From positions 4,541,668 to 4,605,667 of the forward strand of contig NC_092241.1 of assembly GCF_036320965.1 (NCBI RefSeq): 64,000 nt of DNA. Reading direction: 5' to 3'. The number at the start of each line of letters is the position of its first letter. The stretch's first letter is position 1. This DNA comes from Panulirus ornatus. Taxonomy: Eukaryota > Arthropoda > Malacostraca > Decapoda > Palinuridae. Shown here piece by piece: positions 47,219 through 60,814 of the stretch. Made by a program: the position numbers and the translations under genes. Below the pieces are notes generated by a model, which saw only the letters and a program-made list of their open reading frames with translations, made no database searches and was not told the DNA's origin.

Positions 47219-47470
47219 CAGTGAACACCTGTTCCACACATCCTTTAAACCTCCGGGAAATACCTTGCACCTCCCTCGTCAGCTGCTCTGTACGTGCCAC
47301 CATCTGTCACCACTATCCATTGTACCTTAACCAGGTATGCTCAACAGACCTACACGTATGTAATTCCAAACATTCATTTTGGGTTCTCCTTGCCTCTATA
47401 CAAGAGCACTAAACATGGACTCATTCTGTTCTGAAGCCTCTCACTTCGGGCCATATATACATTATATTAT
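46623..47470 (-). mobile_element. R12: second, diverged RTE family (RTE-B), RT fragment
   Basis: Minus strand: 47470-47216 corresponds to the RT fingers region, while 47125-46623 gives '[20 protein letters not shown]' (46860) and '[20 protein letters not shown]', then '[20 protein letters not shown]' (46640). Compared with RTE-L/S, 'RRMDVLEMRCLRTMCGV' and '[14 protein letters not shown]' are conserved, but the insert '[12 protein letters not shown]' replaces 'CGNKKSVVERAE', so it is a related but distinct family. A (CT)n tract of 90 nt stands where QVF...KAYDRV should be. Multiple stops are present. Confidence 0.75.
47126..47215 (+). repeat. (CT)n microsatellite inside R12
   Basis: Perfect CT over about 90 nt, replacing RT codons. 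Confidence 0.97.
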
Positions 47471-47480
47471 CTATTCACTA

Positions 47481-47695
47481 TACTTAATTGCTGTTTCCCG
47501 CGTCAGCGAGGTAGGGCCAGGAAACAGAATGGCCCATCCACTCATATGCACATATATATATACATAAACACCCATACACGCACATATACATACATATACA
47601 TATATGCACATATACATATTCATACTTGCTTGCCTTCATCCATTCCTGTCGCTACCCCGCCACACAGGAAACAGCATTCCCCCCCCCCCCCTCCT
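47481..47695 (-). mobile_element. R13: RTE-L 3' UTR fragment, minus orientation
   Basis: The terminus 'tgctgtttcccgcgtcagcg' plus 'aggtagg' at 47489, then the UTR with repeated 'catatacata' and 'cattcctgtcgctaccccgc' (47641-47665). It ends at a C13 tract. Confidence 0.8.
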
Positions 47696-47699
47696 CCTC

Positions 47700-48060
47700 C
47701 GACTACTTAATTACCTTTTCCACTGTCACCCCTCCCTATCTTAAAAGACTGGGCAGCAGTTCCGTCCACTCCTGACGCTTTCCTACGATGCGTCTTAAGC
47801 GAGGCTTCGACAGCTATTCACCCACCATTCCATTCGCCATGACCCACTGTGTGTCCCGCGTCCTGCAAAACACACCACACACTTCTCCTCATCATCTGAC
47901 ACATGCAACTAGTTCTACAAAATACCCCATGTACTTCTTAAATCCTCTTTGCCAGTTACTCCTTCCTAATCGCCTCTTCCCCCACTGTCAGCCGTAGGAG
48001 AACTGTTGCTGTCTTCACATTATTAACGTCCCTTCCCCCACCCACCAATACACCTGGGTT
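47700..48060 (-). other. possible further RTE-B coding remnant
   Basis: The minus frame 'SGVDGTAAQSFKIGRGDSGK' near 47780 loosely resembles the [16 protein letters not shown] fingers block of RTE. This is the only support. Confidence 0.3.
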
Positions 48061-50090
48061 GGCCGTGAGCCGACTGTCCTGTCCAAGGATTCGACCCTTG
48101 GTCTGCCAGCCCCACCAACACACACAGTCTGTGTCAACAATAGTGTTATGGTGAAGTTGTGACTTTGCGTAGGGACAAGTTACAACTGGGTGGTGACCAT
48201 TTCAGGGCGACAGTTTATGGGCCACGATAATAGCAATCCATTAATCCTGTAGTGATGGTATACAGGGTATCCATACCGTAGGTCGGGATTCGTCGTTCTT
48301 TTACGTCGACAAGCGTGCCAGCTGAGGGTCTCGTGTTGCAGTGGACGGCTTAGGAGTATTACGGTTCTCACAGTGTATGTGGGCCGGCTGGTGCTGCTCC
48401 CAGACACTTGAGCAACATACAGGTACCATCATTACGTAAGGACGGCTTAAACCAGCTGCAGATTCTCTAGCGTGTAAACAGTGTTAGAATGTTCATGTAC
48501 TGTATCTTACGTGAAGAAGATGTCATAGTTGTGGCCACAAGATGATCGTGGATGAAATGACTATGTGTGTTCGAGGGGGGCGTCATTGGCCTTGGACCTT
48601 AAGCACAGCCCACGCTGCTGGCCCTGTGGCAACTCTCTCCCAAATGTTATGCAATGGTGTAGGTGGTAGAGCTGGGGGTAGGTATTTATAAAGTGCCTCA
48701 CTCGCACGGAATCGTGGTAAGAGGGACACACTCTGTAATGTCTTACAGGGTCTCTGGTGTCCTTAATGAGGTCATTCGTGTATGGGTCAGCCTCAAGTTG
48801 GTTGGTAATTGGTCGTAGTTTGTTGAACATCGAGGACGTTCCCATTTTGTCAGACTGTAGCGCCAGTTTTCTAACCATCACGTATGATGTCTTAGCATAC
48901 CTTTCAGACAGACGAGGAGTGTGGGATCTGAGGAAGAATCTGTATAGGAAACGAAGGGTATAGGACTGGAATCAGAGTGGTTGAGAATAACACCCTCTGT
49001 AAAGACATTCCGTGGAAACGTTTCACATACAAGTTCGTCATCATTAATATACATCCGAATGACCAAGAACTCTGGAAACATACACCACTGACGATATGAA
49101 ATTGACCACTTTTGAGAAAGACATATTATGTTCAGTAACCTGACTTACTTAGTCTAATGGTGTCCCAAGCACAACGAAGTGTATAATCTTTCGATCAAGA
49201 CAATCATTACGGTTAGTTTAACATTTCAACCCAGTGATGGAGAGAATCCTGGTACTCCAGTGCAAAACTACCAGTTTGAACTGGTACCAGTGAAGAGAAA
49301 GAACATCGCCTGAAATACGGTACCGAGCCCGGTCCATCAAGATGAGATTCGTGCAGCTCAGAAGAAAAGTAGAGGAGGTGGAAGGAAATACATCATCAGT
49401 GCCATTTAAGAGGTCTTTATCAAGTATGGTCAGCAGGCGTCAGTCTCCATTAAGCGGTCCTTTTCTTCTACTGCTTTTAAGGGGACGACATCTTTTATTC
49501 AGTGGTGTTAAGGCCAGACCACCTCGCTTGGACCATGGGGTCTGTGTGGTCTGTGTGTGTCTCAAGCAGTTCCTCCTTACTGAGAGAGCCCCTCTAAATC
49601 GTTCAGTTTGAGGGATGTGTTTAAGTGGTTTACAATGCTATCTGTATCCACGAGATGTCACATGAGGCAGAGGGGTGTAGGTGGGGGGTTTTCAGGGAGG
49701 CACATTACCCAGGGGGTTTTTCAATCCCACTGATCCATGTAACAGGTGCAAGTTATCTTCGTCGACGTCCTTTCCTATGCATAACCCTGCTGAGATGCGT
49801 CAAGCCTCATTCCCATCTACCAGTCGAGATGTTCTCGTCATCCGCTGGGGTCCTCCTGCAGGAGAAGGACGGTACCCCAGTGTTTGTTTCAGGGGGTTGT
49901 GTGCAGAAGATACGTGGCTGTGTCAACTTCGGCATCATCTCTCCCCGGATGATCTACCGCTCCGTCGCCAGCGAGTTAGGTCGCCCATACGTGGACAAGG
50001 ATCCAATGAGAGGATGAAATCTTACCCCATCACGTGTAGTGTGGAGACCAGAGGGCGAATCCATTTAACAAGGCTATAACCTAAGACCAA
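48061..50090. other. no recognisable gene; anonymous frames
   Basis: Two adjoining minus frames (49081-48878 and 48881-48561, one frame apart) share similar overlapping peptides and could be one frameshifted ORF ('SDKMGTSSMFNKLRPITNQL'). A 130-codon plus frame lies at 49625-50017. No domain is recognised in any, and none is called as a gene. Confidence 0.25.
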
Positions 50091-50094
50091 TCAC

Positions 50095-50161
50095 ATCATC
50101 TGACTCCGCCTGCCTGTGGCTACATGGCGAGTGGAGAGCCACCTTCGTCAAGGCTATAGAA

Positions 50162-50239
<78 letters not shown>

Positions 50240-50290
50240 AGTCTCCTCGTAGAACTGGGAAGGGTATCCCAGGGTAAGACTAGGGCCCCT
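50095..50290 (+). repeat. family K fragment split by (GA)n (50166-50237)
   Basis: 'tgactccgcctgcctgtggc' and 'gagagccaccttcgtcaagg' to the left and 'tcagtctcctcgtagaac' to the right of a GA array. The microsatellite lies inside the K unit. Confidence 0.6.
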
Positions 50291-51900
50291 CCTAAGAATT
50301 ATAGGGTAATTATAGATCGATAACTGAGGCAGGGCTCGGGAGAGAAGGCATGAGAGTCACGGAAAAAAAAAAAAAAAACTGGCGGAGATGTAGATATCTC
50401 CTGTCGGATCCAGCAAGTGTTGTAGTGATAGCAACATGTCTAGCTTCGGTACAAGACGTTCCACCTGACACCTGCAGGGCTATATATCACAAGGCTCACC
50501 AGTTAGAGTAGCTGAGAGCTACGTCATCGAATCGTTCAAGAATAGACTCGACAAATGCGTCGCATCCGACCATCAGGCGACATTATTGGCGCGTCCTTCC
50601 TTATATGTAAAGTTTACAGATATTTCTCTTCAAGTTATTAGTTGGCTCTCCTGCTCGTACCACACTGATTTGTTTCTCAGGTCTTCCACTGTCACAAACG
50701 GGCTCGAATGGACCCAGTGGTCTGTTTTTCCTTTTCATAATGACCAGATATGGCATAGAAAAAAAACGTGTTCCAGTCATGGCTGGATTGGGTGAAAGGA
50801 ATGTTAGGTAAGAAAAAGAATCGTGAAGTTAAACAGAAGTTCTTGGGTGTTTGCAGACCCACGTCTCGAAGGTAGGAAGGTTAAAGGAAGATGGGAAGAT
50901 GAAAAGAAGGAAGAGCCTTCCACAGGTCAGCTGTTTTAGGGAAGTAGGTGTCGTAACGGTCCATCTTCGTGTGGCTGGTCTGCACACAGAAATTATGCAA
51001 AGCAATAGCCTGACGTGTGTCACGGGTCCAAGCCACACAGCTCACCTGAGCATTAGCCCTAATAATGATATCTTAAAAGAGCAGTGGCCGTAGTGTGATG
51101 CTGTTTCCATTCGAATACCGATGGAAGAGGTAGATGATAAGGCTAAACCTTTGTACAAGGAACTGAAGTGGGTCGAGTGAGTTCGTCTTATCACTGGACT
51201 TGCCACCCAATAAGCTCTGGCTTAGACTGTACATTACGGGTACTCGATAAACAAGAGCGTATGGATATGTACAGGTGGATGTAAGGCATGTTACAGAGAT
51301 GGGCTGAAATTCCCTAGCGTTCAGTACATGATTGAGTCTACTGATGGACTTGGATGATTATCCTTTGCCCCTCCCTCCTCATTCCTTGCACCAGTGCAAG
51401 GTGGAGCCCGCCCGCTGCGCCAACAGGAACTGAAGTAAGGTCGTAGAAAGCCAGGTGGCTCAGTGCAGGTGGCATGTGTCTGGGAACTCAAGAAGGCGAG
51501 ACTGGAACCGGAAAGTTGGGTAGCGTGACTTGTGTGTCCCCTGGACGGTATGGTGTGGTGTTACGCCCTGACCACACCAGCTGACGATCCAGTCCTTTCG
51601 CACGTGCTGCAGAGAGGCGTGAACAGCGTCCAGGTAAGAGGGACGCATGTGTTCAGCAGCTGCCCGAGGCGCTGTGGAATATGTACAATGCACATAAAGT
51701 CATGACACCATGGCAGATATGACATATTACGTTTATAGCATTGGCACTATCGCTCGCACCTCACTGGCCCGTTGGTACATTCAGTTAAAATGTCATTATC
51801 ACTCACATTTGTGTGGCCCCCGTCACACACACTAATTCCTGGCAGTAGTGTTCAAACGGTCTTCCCACAGCAGCGAGAGACCTTAGAGCCAGCCCCATGG
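50291..51900. other. no recognisable feature
   Basis: Anonymous sequence. An A18 run lies at 50363-50380. Confidence 0.35.
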
Positions 51901-51904
51901 TGGA

Positions 51905-52057
51905 TATGATTGCCTCTGTGGGACAGTGGTCTGCCTCACTGGCTATGAATCTACGTTCGTGGGTTTGAATCTCAGTCCCGAAAACCGACTAACATTCACC
52001 CTAAGCTCTCCTTCTTCCTCATTTCAGTTGATCGTACATTGTGTGTCTGGCGTAAAT

Positions 52058-52058
<1 letters not shown>
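51905..52058 (+). repeat. possible tRNA-derived SINE head with (TA)n tail
   Basis: An A-box-like TGGGACAGTGG (51919-51929) and a B-box-like GGTTTGAATCT (51962-51972) are spaced 32 nt apart, as in tRNA-type internal promoters. No acceptor stem can be closed, so this is not a tRNA gene. The sequence runs into (TA)n at 52059. A single copy is seen in this window. Confidence 0.45.

Positions 52059-52145
<87 letters not shown>
52059..52145 (+). repeat. (TA)n array
   Basis: Between the SINE-like head and the N3 tail. Confidence 0.98.
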
Positions 52146-52147
<2 letters not shown>

Positions 52148-52269
52148 CTTTTTCATACTACTCGTCATTTCCCGCCTCAGCGAGGCAGCGCCAAGAACAG
52201 AGGACCGGGCCTCTGAGGGAACATCCTCACCCGGCCCCCTTCCCAGCTCCTTCCTTTGGAAAAAAAAAA

Positions 52270-52270
<1 letters not shown>
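52146..52270 (-). mobile_element. N3: 3' half of a non-autonomous RTE element, minus orientation
   Basis: 3' terminus at 52146; truncated near 'cttcctttggaaaaa' (52260), then 'atatacatat' and (TA)n. It is head-to-head with N4. Confidence 0.85.
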
Positions 52271-52358
<88 letters not shown>

Positions 52359-52361
52359 TAT
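52271..52361 (+). repeat. (TA)n array between N3 and N4
   Basis: TA array with ACAT interruptions near both ends. Confidence 0.97.
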
Positions 52362-52600
52362 CCCTGGGGATAGGGGAAAAAGAATACTTCCCACGTATTC
52401 CCTGCGTGTCGTAGAAGGCGACTAAAAGGGGAGGGAGCGGGGGGCTGGAAATCCTCCCCTCTCGTTTTTTTTTAATTTTCCAAAAGAAGGAACAGAGAAT
52501 TGGGCCAGGTGAGGGTGTTCCCTCAGAGGCCCAGTCCTCTGTTCTTAACGCTACCTCGCTAATGCGGGAATTGGCAAATAGTTTGAAAGAAAGAAAGAAT
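52362..52600 (+). mobile_element. N4: full-length non-autonomous RTE element
   Basis: Head 'ccctggggataggggaaaaa', poly-T, 'ttccaaaagaaggaacagag', and terminus 'cgctaatgcgggaattggca'. The tail is 'gaaagaaagaatat' with no long TA array on the right, unlike its siblings. Confidence 0.85.
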
Positions 52601-52785
52601 ATATGAAAAAGCTTTTGAAAGAACATATAACGAACATATATTCGGTCGCTTGATATATATTATTTATAACTTTTGGAGTTTCCCATCTTAAGTTAGCATC
52701 CTTAAGTCCTAAATGAGTGTGTCTCTGAGCTAGCATCAATCCCTACTCGCCTATTTCGTCTCTGCCCAAATAGTTACAATTTTCC

Positions 52786-53345
52786 TTCCGCTTAGAAGCA
52801 CGCCTTGGTGCAGCCCATCCATAAGAGAGGAGACCGCTTTAACCCCTCCAACTATTGCCCCATTGTTCTCAAGTCTAATGTCTTCAGAATCTTTGAAACT
52901 CTCCTGAACTCAAACTTTTCCAGACACTTAGAATCCCATTCCCTTCACTCGGGTCATCGGTATGGATTTCGCAGTACAGGTCTACTGGTGATCTCTCCTG
53001 TGTGACTCACCTCTTGTCCTCCTCTCTCTGGGGTTTTGGTGAAACTTTTGTCGTCGTCCTCGACACCTCAAAAGCATTTGACACGATGAAGCTTACGTCT
53101 GTGCTTTCTAAACTCCCTTTCTTTGGTCACATCGCTTCTCTCTGTTCTCTAACGTATAGGTTCCTCTCTGGCAGTTCCACAGCAGCACCTGTTGAAAGAG
53201 TGACTTCTGCCTCCTATCCTATCAACAGTGGTGGTGTTCCCCAGGGTTCTGGTTTATCACCCAATCTCTTTCTTCTCTTAATAAATAACCTGTTTTCCAC
53301 CTCTAACCCTATTCATTCTGATGCTGATGATTCCACTTTACCACA
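52786..53345 (+). pseudogene. I/Jockey-group reverse transcriptase fragment
   Basis: Frame pieces: 'VQPIHKRGDRFNPSNYCPIV' (fingers, 52806), 'SNVFRIFETLLNSNFSRHL', 'SGHRYGFRSTG' (52950), 'GFGETFVVVLDTSKAFDTMK' (motif A, 53030), 'INSGGVPQGSGLSPNLFLLL' (motif B, 53222) and 'IHSDADDSTLPH' (motif C; Y/F-ADD has become DADD, 53310). One frameshift near 53000 is needed. Motif C lies about 20 codons after motif B, as expected. The fragment ends abruptly at motif C, where an RTE-like fragment begins on the other strand. Confidence 0.8.
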
Positions 53346-53359
53346 CCCTCTCCAACACT

Positions 53360-53590
53360 GACTTTCTATATACGACAAGGCCGCCTCACCCCATAAATCA
53401 TCCTCAGGCATTTCATTTCCAATACATCCACCTTCCTCTCGATTCAGAAGACTTGCGTCCATTCAACACAGTCGGAACTACTATACCTTCAAATACTTTC
53501 TTCTCTTTTACTTGCTGACACTGACCTCTCCTACCACACGCTCCTTAATGCACTCAAGACCTTCTCCACCGTACCCTCTTGTTACCCTAT
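53360..53590 (-). mobile_element. R18: RTE-family C-terminal fragment
   Basis: Minus strand: 'KVFEGIVVPTVLNG' (53500-53460; compare FEGIVVPTMLYG), 'GRWMYWK' (RRMDVLEM block, 53425) and 'GGLVVY'. It is diverged and short. Confidence 0.55.
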
Positions 53591-53639
53591 AACTCCCCTC
53601 AACCCCCATCATTCTATTTGCCGCCATTTTCACCTCCAG

Positions 53640-53885
53640 GATTTACTACAAGGGAGAACTAAAAGGTTCTTGGTGTCAAGGAGAGGTTTGGGTTCAACTC
53701 TATATAATACTTTCTTTGCAGACTTAAGGGATTGATCAATGAAAGATCTAGGATACCTTTAACTTGGATCCCATAGAATAAATCTTCTGAAACTCATCAT
53801 CAAAAACCTCTGGACTGCAAATACGTAATGCCCTAAGGAACATAGACTAGAATGATGATATTTTAACTCTGTCATGTTGAGATGA
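53640..53885 (-). pseudogene. Penelope-like element linker between RT and endonuclease
   Basis: Minus strand: 'SMFLRALRICSPEVFDDEFQ' (53850-53790), then, one frame over, 'RYPRSFIDQSLKSAKKVLYR' (53760-53705) and 'DTKNLLVLP' (53675). This is the characteristic RT-to-GIY-YIG linker of Penelope-like elements (RALRIC, YP-FI, KNLLVLP). A single frameshift near 53768 divides it. On this strand it follows rather than precedes the endonuclease at 53925-54235, so the arrangement is permuted or comes from two tandem insertions. Confidence 0.75.
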
Positions 53886-53924
53886 GTAATGATGGACATA
53901 TGAGCTTATATTAAATCTTTTAAT

Positions 53925-54235
53925 GTCTGGCAACAAGCGTATCATAAAATTTATTATGTGAACAAGAAAGGGAACTGTTTACAAATTTCATCAACAATAA
54001 AGTTATCCTATTTGTATAGACCTTCACTAATATTAAGGTTATAATTGTTTGTGTGTTTAATGATAGAACATTCAATGATATTTCTCGTGGTACAGGAATT
54101 AGAGTTAATAACTGAGATGGCACTACTCCAGTTAATACAGTGATCATATCTTTTAACATGATTAAACAATTCATTTGATTCTTGTCCTGTTCTTGTACTA
54201 TATCTGTGTTACTTAAGTCTAACAGAAAGATCCTT
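53925..54235 (-). pseudogene. Penelope-like GIY-YIG endonuclease, minus copy
   Basis: Minus strand: 'KDLSVRLK' stop 'HRYSTRTGQESNELFNHVKR' 'YDHCINWSSAISVINSNSCT' 'TRNIIECSII'. This matches the second half of the PLE GIY-YIG nuclease (R-L-H, A-x2-xH, H-x-IxW, R-x2-ES). It forms the left arm of a palindrome with 54236-54534, with 24-bp arms at 54212-54235 and 54253-54276 nearest the centre. Confidence 0.8.
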
Positions 54236-54534
54236 ATGTTGGGCAGACTGGTAAGGATCTTTCTGTTTGACTTAAGCAACAAAAATATTGGATAAGAACA
54301 GGACAAGAATCAAAGGCCTTGTTTAATCACGTTGAAAATCATGATCATTGTATTGACTGGAGTAATGCCATTTCATATATTAACTCTAACTCCTGTATAA
54401 CGAGAAATATCATGGAATCTTCTATTACTGAATACACAAAGAATTGTAACATTGATATTAGTGAAGGTCTATATAAACTGGATAGCCTTATTGTAGATAA
54501 AATTTCTAAAAAGTTCCCTTTCTTGTCCACATAA
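54235..54534 (+). pseudogene. Penelope-like GIY-YIG endonuclease, plus copy
   Basis: 'YVGQTGKDLSV' (the YIG half-motif with the following TGK/R-L-V pattern), a stop in place of the catalytic-region Arg codon (TGA at 54268), then 'LKQQKYWIRTGQESKALFNH', 'VENHDHCIDWSNAISYINSN', 'SCITRNIMESSITEY', ending 'FPFLST' stop at 54534. The upstream GIY half and the Cys/His cluster are absent. PLEs encode RT plus this nuclease in one ORF; only the end remains. Confidence 0.85.
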
Positions 54535-54537
54535 TAA

Positions 54538-54702
54538 ACATTTTAATAAAAATGTTGCCAGACTTAAACGCACTCGACCTCCATTTGGGTAGTCACTTGT
54601 TTATCAAATGGCGTCCTAGCTACGTCTCTTCCTTATATATCAACCGACTGTTACATTTCTTTCCTGTATCTCCCCTGATGATGTGATCATTACACGAAAG
54701 TG

Positions 54703-54703
<1 letters not shown>
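54538..54703 (+). mobile_element. P4: PLE 3' region with hammerhead-like core, fused to R14
   Basis: Follows the GIY-YIG ORF directly: 'tttatcaaatggcgtcctag', 'ctacgtctcttcc', 'ctcccctgatgatgtgatca', 'ttacacgaaagtgtac'. CTGATGA is at 54675-54681 and GAAA at 54696-54699. The unit stops just before the cleavage position, where R14 begins. This adjacency links the P1-P3 palindromes to a PLE. Confidence 0.75.
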
Positions 54704-58130
<3,427 letters not shown>

Positions 58131-60754
58131 CTTTGTCGCTGTCTCCCGCGTTTGCGAGGTAGCGCAAGGAAACAGACGAAAGAAATGGCCCAACCCCCCC
58201 CCCCCCCATACACATGTACATACACACGTCCACACACGCAAATATACATACCTACACAGCTTTCCATGGTTTACCCCAGACGCTTCACATGCCTTGATTC
58301 ACTCCACTGACAGCACGTCAACCCCTGTATACCACATCACTCCAATTCACTCTATTCCTTGCCCTCCTTTCACCCTCCTGCATGTTCAGGCCCCGATCAC
58401 ACAAAATCTTTTTCACTCCATCTTTCCACCTCCAATTTGGTCTCCCTCTTCTCCTCGTTCCCTCCACCTCCGACACATATATCCTCTTGGTCAATCTTTC
58501 CTCACTCATTCTCTCCATGTGCCCAAACCATTTCAAAACACCCTCTTCTGCTCTCTCAACCACGCTCTTTTTATTTCCACACATCTCTCTCACCCTTACG
58601 TTACTTACTCGATCAAACCACCTCACACCACACATTGTCCTCAAACATCTCATTTCCAGCACATCCATCCTCCTGCGCACAACTCTATCCATAGCCCACG
58701 CCTCGCAACCATACAACATTGTTGGAACCACTATTCCTTCAAACATACCCATTTTTGCTTTCCGAGATAATGTTCTCGACTTCCACACATTTTTCAAGGC
58801 TCCCAAAATTTTCGCCCCCTCCCCCACCCTATGATCCACTTCCGCTTCCATGGTTCCATCCGCTGACAGATCCACTCCCAGATATCTAAAACACTTCACT
58901 TCCTCCAGTTTTTCTCCATTCAAACTCACCTCCCAATTGACTTGACCCTCAACCCTACTGTACCTAATAACCTTGCTCTTATTCACATTTACTCTTAACT
59001 TTCTTCTTCCACACACTTTACCAAACTCAGTCACCAGCTTCTGCAGTTTCTCACATGAATCAGCCACCAGCGCTGTATCATCAGCGAACAACAACTGACT
59101 CACTTCCCAAGCTCTCTCATCCCCAACAGATTTCATACTTGCCCCTCTTTCCAGGACTCTTGCATTTACCTCCCTAACAACCCCATCCATAAACAAATTA
59201 AACAACCATGGAGACATCACACACCCCTGCCGCAAACCTACATTCACTGAGAACCAATCACTTTCCTCTCTTCCTACACGTACACATGCCTTACATCCTC
59301 GATAAAAACTTTTCACTGCTTCTAACAACTTGCCTCCCACACCATATATTCTTAATACCTTCCACAGAGCATCTCTATCAACTCTATCATATGCCTTCTC
59401 CAGATCCATAAATGCTACATACAAATCCATTTGCTTTTCTAAGTATTTCTCACATACATTCTTCAAAGCAAACACCTGATCCACACATCCTCTACCACTT
59501 CTGAAACCGCACTGCTCTTCCCCAATCTGATGCTCTGTACATGCCTTCACCCTCTCAATCAATACCCTCCCATATAATTTACCAGGAATACTCAACAAAC
59601 TTATACCTCTGTAATTTGAGCACTCACTCTTATCCCCTTTGCCTTTGTACAATGGCACTATGCACGCATTCCGCCAATCCTCAGGCACCTCACCATGAGT
59701 CATACATACATTAAATAACCTTACCAACCAGTCAACAATACAGTCACCCCCTTTTTTAATAAATTCCACTGCAATACCATCCAAACCTGCTGCCTTGCCG
59801 GCTTTCATCTTCCGCAAAGCTTTTACTACCTCTTCTCTGTTTACCAAATCATTTTCCCTAACCCTCTCACTTTGCACACCACCTCGACCAAAACACCCTA
59901 TATCTGCCACTCTGTCATCAGACACATTCAACAAACCTTCAAAGTACTCATTCCATCTCCTTCTCACATCACCACTACTTGTTATCACCTCCCCATTTAC
60001 GTCCTTCACTGAAGTTCCCATTTGCTCCCTTGTCTTACGCACCCTATTTACCTCCTTCCAGAACATCTTTTTATTCTCCCTAAAATTTACTAATAGTCTC
60101 TCACCCCAACTCTCATTTGCCCTTTTTTTCACCTCTTGCACCTTTCTCTTGACCTCCTGTCTCTTTCTTTTATACTTCTCCCACTCAATTGCATTTTTTC
60201 CCTGCAAAAATCGTCCAAATGCCTCTCTCTTCTCTTTCACTAATACTCTTACTTCTTCAACCCACCACTCACTACCCTTTCTAAACAGCCCACCTCCCAC
60301 TCTTCTCATGCCACAAGCATCTTTTGCGCAATCCATCACTGATTCCCTAAATACATCCCATTCCTCCCCCACTCCCCTTACTTCCATTGTTCTCACCTTT
60401 TTCCATTCTGTACACAGTCTCTCCTGGTACTTCCCCACACAGGTCTCCTTCCCAAGCTCACTTACTCTCACCACCTTCTTCACCCCAAAATTCACTCCTC
60501 TTTTCTGAAAACCCATACTAATCTTCACCTTAGCCTCCACAAGATAATGATCAGACATCCCTCCAGTTGCACCTCTCAGCACATTAACATCCAAAAGTCT
60601 CTCTTTCACACGCCTGTCAATTAACACGTAATCCAATAACGCTCTCTGGCCATCTCTCCTACTTACATAAGTATACTTATGTATATCTCGCTTTTTAAAC
60701 CAGGTATTCCCAATCATCAGTCCTTTTTCAGCACATAAATCTACAAGCTCTTCA

Positions 60755-60756
<2 letters not shown>
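58131..60756 (-). mobile_element. R16: longest intact RTE-S copy
   Basis: 5' truncated in the endonuclease ('GEELVDLCAEKGLMIGNTW') where it meets (TA)n at 60757. The body is uninterrupted to the C-terminal stop at 58318, followed by the short 3' UTR and a T-run (A tail on the minus strand). It is head-to-head with R17 across a 55-nt (TA)n. Confidence 0.95.
58318..60756 (-). CDS. RTE ORF, partial: endonuclease C-terminal half plus full reverse transcriptase
   Basis: One open frame of about 810 codons lacks only the N-terminal part of the ORF. Blocks: 'HKYTYVSRRDGQRALLDYVL' (60680), 'MSDHYLVEAKVKISMGFQ' (SDH motif, 60560), a basic linker '[20 protein letters not shown]' (60170-60115), '[20 protein letters not shown]' (60060) and '[20 protein letters not shown]' (59810). 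Motif A is 'FMDLEKAYDRVD' (59415), motif B 'GLRQGCVMSPWLFNLF' (59240), and motif C 'FADDTALVADS' (59090) with both catalytic Asp present. Then follow 'YLGVDLSADGTM', 'YGCEAWAMDRVV' and 'GRPNWRWKDGVKKI'. With no endonuclease N-terminus and no own start it cannot jump alone, but its intact frame implies a recent active source. Confidence 0.93.

Positions 60757-60811
<55 letters not shown>
60757..60811 (+). repeat. (TA)n array between R16 and R17
   Basis: Perfect TA, shared 5' flank of two opposite copies. Confidence 0.98.

Positions 60812-60814
<3 letters not shown>

Noticed and set aside
49342..50079. Overlapping plus-strand frames of 89, 130 and 132 codons
   Set aside because: Mutually overlapping, no recognised domain, no splice or promoter context that can be judged from sequence alone.
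51905..51985. tRNA gene
   Set aside because: A and B boxes are present but no acceptor, D or anticodon stem can be closed; at most a tRNA-derived SINE head.
59795..60508. Plus-strand 237-codon frame ([16 protein letters not shown]...)
   Set aside because: Antisense of the R16 linker/RT region; the true RTE frame is on the minus strand with conserved RT motifs.
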